Shown here in pieces: positions 1 to 9,900 of a stretch of DNA of 64,000 nucleotides. Source of the DNA: Nemopilema nomurai (taxonomy: Eukaryota > Cnidaria > Scyphozoa > Rhizostomeae > Rhizostomatidae). Position 1 is the first letter of the stretch; each line of letters begins with the position of its first letter. The DNA is taken from positions 558,001 to 622,000 of the forward strand of contig ML133376.1 in assembly GCA_003864495.1 (NCBI GenBank), in the 5' to 3' direction. Below the pieces are notes generated by a model. That model was not told the DNA's origin. It saw only the letters and a list, made by a program, of their open reading frames with translations, and made no database searches. Made by a program: the position numbers and the translations under genes.

Positions 1-319
1 AACATTTCTCGACTATTATCGTCTAAACTCGTTGGTCGCTAATAGAATCCGAGCTGAAAGTCGGCAGTTAGCAAAAGACAGTAGCTCAGAAAGCTACTCT
101 AGCGCTGTTGGCTCGCAGGAAAACATACAAAAGCCCAATAAAATCTTCGATGGCATTCGCAGAGTTGCGAACCGCCCGAGAGTCACCGACAAGTCAAATC
201 GAAGCTATCGCAGGAGCTCGGGTCTATCCCGAGATTCTGGATCCTCTAGCTCGTATGAAGATAACGCAAGCGAGTCAAAGACAAAGAGGCAACAGACTAG
301 TCGAAATAAACGGAAATAA
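1..319 (+). CDS. C-terminal exon of an unidentified gene (5' truncated)
   Basis: An open frame enters from the left edge (first complete codon at base 2) and stops with TAA at 317-319, about 105 residues. It begins with the hydrophobic/aromatic start FLDYYRLNSLVANRIR and then becomes a Ser/Arg/Lys-rich, probably disordered basic tail ending QTSRNKRK. There is no ATG near the left end, so this is the end of a longer protein whose body lies upstream. Two AATAAA hexamers (305-310 and 315-320) overlap the last codons and the stop. I do not recognise the family. It could be the cytoplasmic tail of a membrane protein, but that is a guess. Confidence 0.5.
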   Translation, partial: TFLDYYRLNSLVANRIRAESRQLAKDSSSESYSSAVGSQENIQKPNKIFDGIRRVANRPRVTDKSNRSYRRSSGLSRDSGSSSSYEDNASESKTKRQQTSRNKRK

Positions 320-3300
320 ACAGTGACAATGCACTGTCAACTATATTTTTGAATTTGAAGAAGAATACATGAGTATATATACTATATGCCTATGTGCATG
401 CACTTAAGTGATTTTGTGGTTTCGGTTAGATGTTGAATGTTAGATGTCTTTTCCTTCATAGAGATTAAATTTGCCGTTGTATTGATTTCAGTGGCACACC
501 CTGTAGAACTGCCCCTAGAATCTGCTTTGTTTCTCTCCCGCCTGAAAATAGTACGAAGACTTTCCCGTGTGGCTTGATTGTCGGTGTTTTGTTGATTTAT
601 CCTAGATGAACCATAAATCGACCTACACGTAGAAATATCTTTCGAAATGTTTCTCGGGTTACCTTTTTTATTTCTTCTTCAATCTTGAAGATGTGAATGG
701 TTGAGCGACTTTTTAATTTCGCAGTCAGCAACATTGTCAGAGGCAGCTGTGAACATCAATGTCATTGACCACACCAGGGCCCATGTCATTGCAGCAGATT
801 TGAGCTACTTAATTCAAGTTCAATTCATTAGCCATGCGCCCCCCCCCCCCACTTTCAAGTTCGTGGCGTGGGCACATCGTGTACAACCAACTGTGCTTGA
901 TGCTTACTCTTTGACGCTCGCTTCCAATCCCTTTATGTAAATGCTGCTCATGGTTATTGCATGACATTTACAATTCTTCGAGAAGTATGTCCCCTTAGTA
1001 AGCAAATAAGGATTGAGACAGTTTAGCTAGTTGACAAGGGGCCACGCAATGGTCACCAACTTCAGCTTCGTGTCGTAGGGTGCCCCGTTATTCTTTACAC
1101 CACCATTTACCTCCCTTCTTTGCGTCAGCCTCATTCTCAGCCTCCTGTCGCTAGATCTATTGTTATCGAGTGAGGCAAAATCGCTCATGTGGTAAAAGGG
1201 AAAAGGGCGATTCCGCATAAGGGCTCAGTACGGGAAATTGCCAGTTAGAAAAAGAAAAAGACGAGATTATCGAAAATCAGCATAGTTTGAAAGGTGAGTT
1301 ATATTTTAAGCAACAAATACAATAGTGTGACACGATATGATGAAACATGATACAAATAGTTTTATATGTTTAAACTTTAAACGTTTATATATACAAGTAA
1401 ATACATTTTCCCTGCACGCCTTAAAATAGCCATTGTCAAGCCACGTTAATGATTTAGGTAGACTTTAGGGCCGTGGAAACAACAAAGTGGCTAGGAGGCT
1501 GGCAGGTTGAAATCTCGAACGAAACAGAGGTTAGTTAAATGCTTGCAAGATATCTATTTGCTAGAAATTGTCAATCCTGGTCGACAAGCTTATGGAAATG
1601 ATGTGGGAATTTTCCATTTTATGAAAAACGCAAACTTAGCTCAAACAGCTTTCTATCAACTCAAAGAATTTATGTTAAAATGACTCGCGATCAAATGGTA
1701 GATTTATTTTTAGATTCATTTTCCCTGTCTTTCCTTGCTCGTTCATCTTCGTATGTTCTTCCTTTATAAAAGCCAATAGATTTGGTGAAATCATCTCTCA
1801 ATTTTGTTTATTCATCTGATAACATCTACATTTTATATGTAATATTAGGTATTCAATCACATTTAGCAAATTGCGAGTATCCCGACCTCTTTCTCAACAC
1901 CCCCAATAATCCTTAACTATATCCAATAATTTATTTGACTTCCATTTAATTTTATTCGATCTGTTTGTTATTATTTTAATTTCATTATTTTGCAATATAC
2001 TTCTGGGAAAGTTAAACAAAGCAAGCTAAGATACAATGGCCGATATTGCAAGCTTCCTTACTCACCCTTTGTTGCTGTGCTTATTGTATCAAAATAGGCG
2101 GTATTGAATTGAATTGAAGCCGACATCACGCGATTTCCGGGAAGTACAGCTTGCTTCTTGGAAGTGGAAATCAGTCGAGCATAAAGTTTTGCGAGGGCAG
2201 GCATGTAACCAGTAAATTGTTTTGACGAGAAGACTTGAAGCGAACGGAAGATATGAAATAAGGTGAGTTTAACAATGTGTTTTCATTTTCAGAACAGTTT
2301 AAGTAAACCTACATAGGACGATTGGTGGGGCAGCTTGGCAAACTTGTCAACTCTCCCGGTTTTACCGGGAGACCCCAGGCCTTGCTTGCTTTCTCCTGGT
2401 ATCCAAGTCTTTTATGATTTTCTCCTTGTTTTTTCTTGTCTTTTAGTATAGGTTTTCTTATAATAAATGATTGAAATGACTCTCTTCATGGCAAAGTTTT
2501 TGCTAGTGTTTGCTAATCAATGAAAACATTAAAAACCATTAGGAAACCCTACCCTACCCATGATAATTCTTGCCATCAGTTGTTCATTCGTCTTGACTTC
2601 TTGACAGGTATGCTCTTTTTAAATGCAGCAAACTCTTGATATTTACCTGTGTTTGGCCAAATCTCCCGGTTTTTCGTCAAAAATCTGAAATCTTAAGTTT
2701 TTGAAAATTACAGGTGACTGATCTGGTTTGGCCCATAACTTCAAAAAGTACCGAATATTAGCACTTTGAAGAAACATTCGTTCCTGAGTGGAATTTCTAT
2801 CCAAAACAAGGCATAACTTTAGACCTATATTTTTACCTTAACTGGCCATGCCTGAGATGTCGGTTTCTTATTTCTGGAAGGAACTTGATACGGCCAACTT
2901 GGGTTTGAATCTATCCATAAAAAGTAAATAAAATGGAACTAGGCATAATTATGTTTTTCTATAGTCAGTTTCATAGTGCTAAATCTGGAAAATCATGGCC
3001 CAACTAAATATGTAATCAAAAATAGATCTCACGAACTTCAAAAATTTTTGAAACGCCACTGTTTTAAAAAATTAGGGGTCAAACTTTGTTCGCCGGCTTT
3101 CTCTACTTAAAGCTTTTTTGCGAAGACAGTGCATACATTGCGGAAACGATGTAATTTTGGGAAAAATTGGGGCCATAAAATTGTGATGGAGTTTCTCTTC
3201 ATAAGCTTCCTGAAGCAAGAGAACTTTGAAAAGTTCGTCAAAGTTCTTTCTGGCAAAGTTCGTCAAGTGTACAAGGAAGGACTTTGTGGGGATGTTTACG

Positions 3301-4968
3301 CTTTGTTGCATTTGCAGCCTGCACTTCAGCCCAGATTGCTTTTAAAAAACCCAGTTGCTGATTTGCTTGGCATTGCAACAAGGTAATACATATTTATTCT
3401 AAATTACGAGTTTTGAGCTATTTTGCAGTTACCTCAGGCCTATCCCAAACGTAAAATAGGCCACATTGTCGAGCGGTCTCACAGAGGCTTAGACGCATCG
3501 TCTAAAGTACTAAATATGATGATGTAGACAGTGCGAAGCTGGGTCTTTAGGGTTAGTCATGCAGATTGCACAGAAAATCCGGCTTGGGGCTGGGAGCTGG
3601 GGGGCGTCGCAATCCACCTCCCCAAGTGAACCCCTGTGACATTATGCTATTTTTATGATAAAATTACCCCCAAATATAATAAAAAAAATTGTAAACATTC
3701 TAACAACTACACAGTTCTAAGTTGCAATCTTATCTGGAGCATATTTTGATGCCAACGTTATGGAAAGGAAGCTTTAACAAATTTGGAGGTTTAAAGGTTG
3801 ATTTTTGAAAATTACAATTGTTGGGAAGACATCAACATAGTTAAGTTTTTAGGCCTTTATCAGTTACAAATAAAGTTCTAAAGTTCTGCAAATTTGTGAA
3901 TATATAAGTATTAACAAAGGAGATGAACTTTTTATCAATAAAATATGTGTATATTAAATCTATATAAGTTATTTGTAAATAATTGCCAAGGCAAATTAGT
4001 TCCCAATATCATATATTGAGTTAAGCTCAAGCCCCACTTCAAGGGTTTGCCTTATGGTCAAGTTTCTGTTTCAGGCAAAAGGAACCCACCAGTTCGTTGG
4101 TAATAATAAGAACTAGGGAAAGCAACAAAATAACAGGTTTTAACTGTACTGCAACAATAACTGCATGTTTTCAGAAACATACTTTAAGAAATGTGTTAAA
4201 CCAAAAAATTCTGAACATGGAGACCCAAAAGGTTCTTTAATCAGCAACAAGTTTTAATCAGAAACCAGTTTCCACCTAGCATCCAAAGGTAGTTCATAGA
4301 TATGGAGAAGCTTTGCTTATTGTGCAGTATCATGTGCCTTCTTCTCAGTGTGACACCTCATGACTCCAATATATAAGGAATTGCAGATGGCTTACAACAA
4401 ATAATGGCAGTCAAAATTGAACAAGATAGTTCTCATCCCTGTCTCAAATTATTTCTTTGATCAGCAACAAGTTATAAAATAGAATAGTTCTTATATATGT
4501 CTCGAGATAATTCTTTAATCAGCAACAAGTTATGATAAAACAAGATAGTTCTCATCCCTGTCTCAAGATATTTCTTTGATCAACAATACATTATAATAAA
4601 ATAAGATAGTTCTTATATATGTCTCAAGATATTCTTTGATCAGCAACAAGTTATAATAAAATAAGGAATTTCTCATATATGTCTCAAGGTATGTCAAGGT
4701 AGTTCTCTGATCAGCAAAGGGCAATCAATCAACAGCCTAAAATTTATTATATATACATCTTTGAAAAATTTTGGTAGGCCTACTTCAGTTAATAATTATT
4801 CATTTGAAAAGAAAGTTCAATATCCTTGGTTTTTGGATGAATTTATCTGCAATAGAACTTTGCGAAGGTTATTTCAATATGTGAATCTACTCTTGCTCCA
4901 AGTTGTTAGCTTCGGTACCGGGCGATTTTGTTGAATAATAAACCTCTACTCAGCCACACTTCTTGCAG
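320..4968. other. Intergenic or intronic stretch with no confident gene
   Basis: Mostly AT-rich DNA. Two short ORFs look exon-like but are isolated. One follows a good acceptor at 724 (tttaatttcgcag) and runs about 35 codons. The other, about 3183-3382, reads FEKFVKVLSGKVRQVYKEGL-type sequence into a possible donor (aaggtaata). Neither matches a family I know, and neither links to a neighbour. A poly-C run sits at 840-850. The stretch 4420-4720 holds a tandem repeat, listed separately. Confidence 0.5.
4420..4720. repeat. ~60-bp tandem repeat, about 5 degenerate copies
   Basis: Units alternate two phrases: a core like agatagttctcatccctg or agatagttcttatatatg followed by tctcaaga, then tctttgatcagcaacaagtt. 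Copies begin near 4424, 4484, 4542, 4602 and 4662, so the period is about 60 bp. A solitary related piece (ttctttaatcagcaacaag) sits near 4233. Alternate copies resemble each other more than their neighbours, suggesting a higher-order dimer of about 120 bp. Confidence 0.75.
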
Positions 4969-5076
4969 AAAATGATTTATCAGCGATTGAGACACCGTGT
5001 CACGATCAGCAATGAATTCCTGTGCACGAAACTGAGCAATGGTCAGCCAATAACAAAAATAAACGTGGTTTTAAAG
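4969..5076 (+). other. Isolated exon-like segment
   Basis: A strong acceptor (cacttcttgcag, ending 4968) and a near-perfect donor (aaag|gtaagt at 5077) bound 108 bases that are open in one frame (36 codons, including MIYQRLRHRVTISNEF). It could be a 5' non-coding or coding exon of an unannotated gene, or a 5' UTR exon of the RdRP gene. It cannot join that gene's coding frame directly, because the sequence just before 6568 carries stops in the usable frames. The product is unknown. Confidence 0.3.
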
Positions 5077-5336
5077 GTAAGTATATTGATGAACACACGA
5101 AATCACGTCGATATTAACGAAAGCGACGCAGCGAAGGAGAAGTCATGCTCTGAAATGTTCGCATGACCATAGATTGTTTGTGTTTCGCAATGCAGGAATT
5201 TAAGCCAATCAAATCACTGTCTTAGATTCGGAGCGTGACGTTGAAAGCGACCACGGTCATGCCATTCCAAAAGTGCATGACTAAAACGTAATAATCATCA
5301 TGTTTTTCAGGGGTCTTTCCATTGTTTGGCACGACT

Positions 5337-5462
5337 AAACATAGGGTTTTAGTCATGCACATTTGAAAGTGCATGACTAAATTGGGATCACTGTGATATT
5401 TGCATGACCAAATTGGAAACCCTTGACTATACTTGAATTGAGACTATAGAAACCCTATGTTT
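5337..5462. repeat. Inverted-repeat element with internal hairpin
   Basis: Perfect 13-bp inverted ends, AAACATAGGGTTT (5337-5349) and AAACCCTATGTTT (5450-5462), enclose about 100 bp. Next to the left end is a second palindrome, TTTAGTCATGCAC / GTGCATGACTAAA, separated by 8 bp (about 5347-5380). Related gcatgacTaaa words recur from 5274 to 5580. This looks like a small foldback/MITE-type element. No target duplication was established. Confidence 0.5.
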
Positions 5463-6501
5463 CCGCCCTCCAGAGTCAAATCAAACTACGCAAAGGAGCC
5501 AGTTGCGATAGCATTTTATGCGAGAGTGTTTCATCTTAATTATTTTCATTTCATTCTTGAAAATCTTTAGTGCATGACCTCTAGCTTCGCCACTGGATGT
5601 AGATATCTTTGTTTGTTTTAATCATCATGGCTATCTTTATCTCTTTATCCGTTTCTAATTTGAAGAGAGGACTGGATAAGAAGTGCCTCATGCCGGGACC
5701 TTCGAAAGTAAACATTACCCGATGGCGGAACTTGGGGTAGAAAATCGCCAATAACTCATTCATTTCTCACCAAACGTGAAAAATAACCTCAGAAATGAAA
5801 CGAAAGGGCCTTTTTTCATAAGAATAGGTATGGAAGCCCCAAATTGCGAAAATCGTACCACAGGCACTTTAATTAAATGACTCAGAGTATCCACTATCAG
5901 ATTCTCATGTGGATTTTGGATCTTCCAACGATTAGTAACTTGTGCAAAAAGGCCATAGCTTACCCAAGCTTTGTGTTGTCAGGAAAGAATTTCATCGGAA
6001 TTACAAAAGGAACTTGGTTAAAGTAGAAGATTATAGTCAGTTTAGATGGAGCTGTTTTGATGGAGCTGTAGTCGTAGAGAGACTGGGCGCTAATCACGTG
6101 CATTGCTCCGTTTGTTCTTGTTATTGTTGTTGTAGTTGTGATGACGAGCCAGTCGCTATTACCACTACGAGTCGCACATCTATTTGCTCTACCGTTCCGA
6201 GACAGGACTGAGGTAGAGAATTGCTCCCTTTGTCTGTTGTTAGCAAAAAGCAGTGTTATGTTTAAGCATCCTGTTACAAAATTGTGGGTTTTGGACTTCT
6301 TTCGTCTAGTTTTGGCCATAAAATTCATTAATTAATCATAATCTCTTATATTGGTTCCGCGTTAATGGTGAATTGGGTGTTGTTTGTTTACATTTTACCC
6401 TAATAAGAAGCTATTTGCTTTGAGGAAGTAAATATTCGACAATTAAACTTTACAACTTTTGTTTTTCTCAAGGGCACTTACAAGGAGACGTCAGCTCAAA
6501 G

Positions 6502-6543
6502 ATGGACATCTGGGAGTTAATTGAAGCGTTTCGCTTTGCATAA
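6502..6543 (+). promoter_or_regulatory. Upstream ORF of 13 codons in the probable 5' UTR of the RdRP gene
   Basis: ATG at 6502 opens MDIWELIEAFRFA and stops at TAA 6541-6543, 24 bases before the proposed main start at 6568. A possible splice acceptor (gtttttctcaag) ends near 6471, so this may be the start of the exon carrying both uORF and main ATG. If transcribed, it could lower translation of the main protein, as uORFs often do. Whether the mRNA includes it is unknown. Confidence 0.35.
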
Positions 6544-6567
6544 GCCTGAACAAGTAGCTGAGTCGAA

Positions 6568-6990
6568 ATGGACATAAATTGCCGTAATTGTGAGAAGTGT
6601 TTAGCTAAGTACGATGAAATATTTTTTTTTGTTAAGAGTGGTAATGAGGTATCATTGCTGATCAAGCCAGAATGTAAACCACTTTTAGAAAGCAGCAACT
6701 TTTTGCTTGTGACTGAAGTAAAAAAGCGTGTACGATTAAAATGCAAGCGCTGCTTTGAGAATGTTGGAAGAATGATCAATTTTGGGCCGTGTGGGGCTTC
6801 TTGCTTGGCCTTTGGAACAGAGAAGATCGTGTTTTTGGGCAATAAACTTTCAAAGAAAGTTTCATGGCGTGATGTCATGACCAGATACCAAAACATTGAA
6901 AGAAGAAGCATGGAAAACTTCTTCGGAAGAACACGTATAAGTGACAGTTACGAAGAATATGTGCCAGAACAGAGCACGAGCATGGAGCCA
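6568..6990 (+). other. Exon 1 of the fusion gene: RIG-I C-terminal-like zinc domain
   Basis: Residues 1-141. Two Cys pairs, C5-x2-C8 and C59-x2-C62, lie 50 residues apart. As I recall, RIG-I uses C810-x2-C813 and C864-x4-C869, also 50 apart between pairs. Around them the sequence is rich in beta-forming residues (EIFFFVKSG, VRLKCKRC, TEKIVFL) and ends in WRDVMTRY, where RIG-like receptors have a WKDFxF-type motif. In RIG-I/MDA5/LGP2 this domain binds RNA ends and sits after the helicase; here it precedes it. Additional cysteines (C11, C36, C75, C79) leave the exact ligands open. An unrelated zinc ribbon is the main alternative. Confidence 0.55.
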
Positions 6991-9900
6991 GTAAAAATGC
7001 CACAAGCTGATGCAGATTTTGCGTGGTTCTCGCTTACTCCCAGAAAAGTACCAAGGACTATCAAATCGATGCATACATCGAGGCCCTGCAACAGGATCTG
7101 GTAGTCGTAATGGACACAGGACTGGGTAGGATCTTGTCACGTCTTGTGTTTATATCTAACAGTAAATTTTCAATCTTCTTTATCTTTCCAACAATAAACA
7201 TTCTTGACAATAATAAGCCATAAGATTGGACATTTAAGCCATATTGCCAATCTTGTCTTTCCTTTATATTTTTTTCTAACCTTATCTATTGTTTGCCTTG
7301 CATTCAAAAGTACAGTCCATTTAGAAGACTAATAGAGCTGCCACCCTAATAACAATATACCAGCTTCATGCATTCGAAGAGACCATCATTGTCGACATAG
7401 AAGTTGTACATCATGTTTGGTTCATGAGAGAATTCGATAAATTGATTCCGGTGAACAAATATTTTTATGATACAAATCTTTGCAGTAACAAGAAATGGCG
7501 GAGTTATAATTTTGCATATTAATAGTAAAGAGAGAATATCTCCGCTTGTTTTGCTTGTGATAATCAACAATCATAACTTTGCAATGTTTATATTAAATGC
7601 TAAGGAAGTTTCATATGACACATGTGTTACGATTAAGAGACATTTTTTACTCGCTTAACGAGTTCCAAGGTGTTGACAGCTAGAGGATCTGGTTCTCACC
7701 CAATTTGTAACTCGATAAAGCTAAATCTTCAATGGGAAAATTCAGCGAAATGCGAAAAAGTTCGCGCGAAAGGCGTCATGAGCATGCGCAGAACCTTTGC
7801 TCTGATTTCTCGCGAAAGCTTTTAAATAGGGATTCTCCACAGTGGGTTGTCTACTTTCTTGTGATAAGTTTGTTTACATTTGATTAGACATTAACTACGA
7901 GGCTATAAAATCGTGTGTGCAGATTGTTTGACAGCGAATAAGAATGGCGAAGCCATCATAATGGCTCAGCAATTTCAGCAATTTGGGTATACCCTTACCA
8001 TTTACCATAACTCAATGCCTCTAAGTGACATTTACGACACTTTATTGAAATACGTGGCAAGAATGTCTGAAAGTCTAGAATTTTCTTATGGACTCACACG
8101 TCTATTGCAACTAGTTTCTTGCTGAGTGATTTAATGTCATCCATTAACAGTGATGGCACAAGCTCTCTCCATTGAACACTCCATTTGCCACAGCAACCTG
8201 CAATCCTGATTTGCTGGTCGACTGGGGTTGCTGTCTAATCTCCAGGCTGATTGCGTTTGATTTACAGGAAAAACTCTGATTGCCTCCATGGTTATTGCAA
8301 AGATGAAAGCCCTGAATCCCAGCCGAATGGGTGTCATGCTTGTGGACCGCATTCCACTCGTTTTCCAGCAAGGCCATGCAATAATCAATGATACCGGGCT
8401 GCGTGTTTGCTGCCTTTGCGGCGAGAACCGGACAACTCGGCGCATCATGCAACTTCATGACGGCACATACGATGTCCTCGTGATCACTGCTGGCTCTTTC
8501 CATGAATTGCTCTCCAGCAAGCGAATAGAGGTTGAGTTTTAATGTCTACTTTGTCTATCTTACTACTGCTTTTTTTCTTCAAGTGATTTCTTTACAGGCA
8601 ATCGAATGGGCAACTCTGAAATACATTAAAACGAGGTCAAGAGCCAGCGGATCCGCAAACGAATGAGGACAATTTCTTCTTCAAATGGACAAAAAGCAAC
8701 GGTTTGAGGAGTTCTTGAACAATATTGAATATGCACCTATAATTTGCTTAATGTTTATTAATAGGTCTCGATATAGAAAGGTAATGGAAGATCTAGAAGA
8801 TAAGGTTTTGGTAGCTATGAAAACATAAAGAGTAGATAAAGACGTGCGGAACGTCGAATGTATTTGGGTGGATGAAGGCCAAAAACTGTGCAGCCAAAGT
8901 GGCCTAGCAAACTAGACATAGCACAGTTGCACTTTTGACCCAATGCAGTTATTATAATAATTAAGCTAATGGGGCAATAGGACATGGTAATTAGGACAAA
9001 TACTTCCATGCAATAAAAACTTTGGAACTCTGGATCCGATCAAAACAGGATTCGCTGCACAAACAGAATACCGAAAGTTCAAATGTTGATCATGGTCAAG
9101 GTGCAACTTTGACATCGACGATTTTGTTAAAGAGTCGTCTTGGTTGTTACAAAGTTGATTCAGAAAACTTAGAGCTACGTGAGGTTTGATTTTGGCACAG
9201 TTTGAGTGGCACATGCAACATAAAGTGGCTTTTCATAATAACTCGTCAGGCCACAAGAGACCACAGGCTCGTCAAGGGATTCAAAATAAAAATATAGTCG
9301 AATGGCTGCAAAGTTTTACTGCCCAGTCGAATTTTAAATAGGTTAGCGAGCTGTATTCAAAAGGCGAATTGGTTGTAATATTCATTGTTGTCAAGCAGTC
9401 GCAATCCGTTGCAATCCGTTGTCAAGCAGTCGCAATCCGTTGCAATCCGTTGTCAAGTAGTCGCAATCCGTTGCAATCCGTTGTCAAGCAGTCGTAAAGT
9501 AACCTATGAAATAACATTTGGATAAAATTAACTGTAGTATTTTACTAATATTCTCTTAACCCCATCAATTTTGTATTAATATTCAGCGCTATAGAATTGA
9601 AATATTATATAGTTGTTTAATATTGGTATGAAAGTTATTGTTTTAAGGCATTATTAATAGCGCCAAAGTTTTTAGAAACATTATAAAATTTTGCCTTGCT
9701 CGCTTGCAGATTTCGAATTTCTGCATTGTCGTGTTCGATGAATGTCACCACGCAACTGGTGATCATATTTACAAAAAGGTTTTGGAACACATCATCGCAT
9801 GTTCCCCGTACATGAAGCCTCGAGTACTTGGACTGACAGCCTCGCCTTTCAAAGCAAAAAATGTTGCTAAAGGGAGAAATCAATTGGAGAAATTCAGAAG

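Noticed and set aside
6991..7125. Frame change between the zinc domain and the helicase as a sign of a pseudogene
   Set aside because: A phase-compatible 53-base GT-AG intron with a good polypyrimidine acceptor explains it, and all downstream exons are intact.
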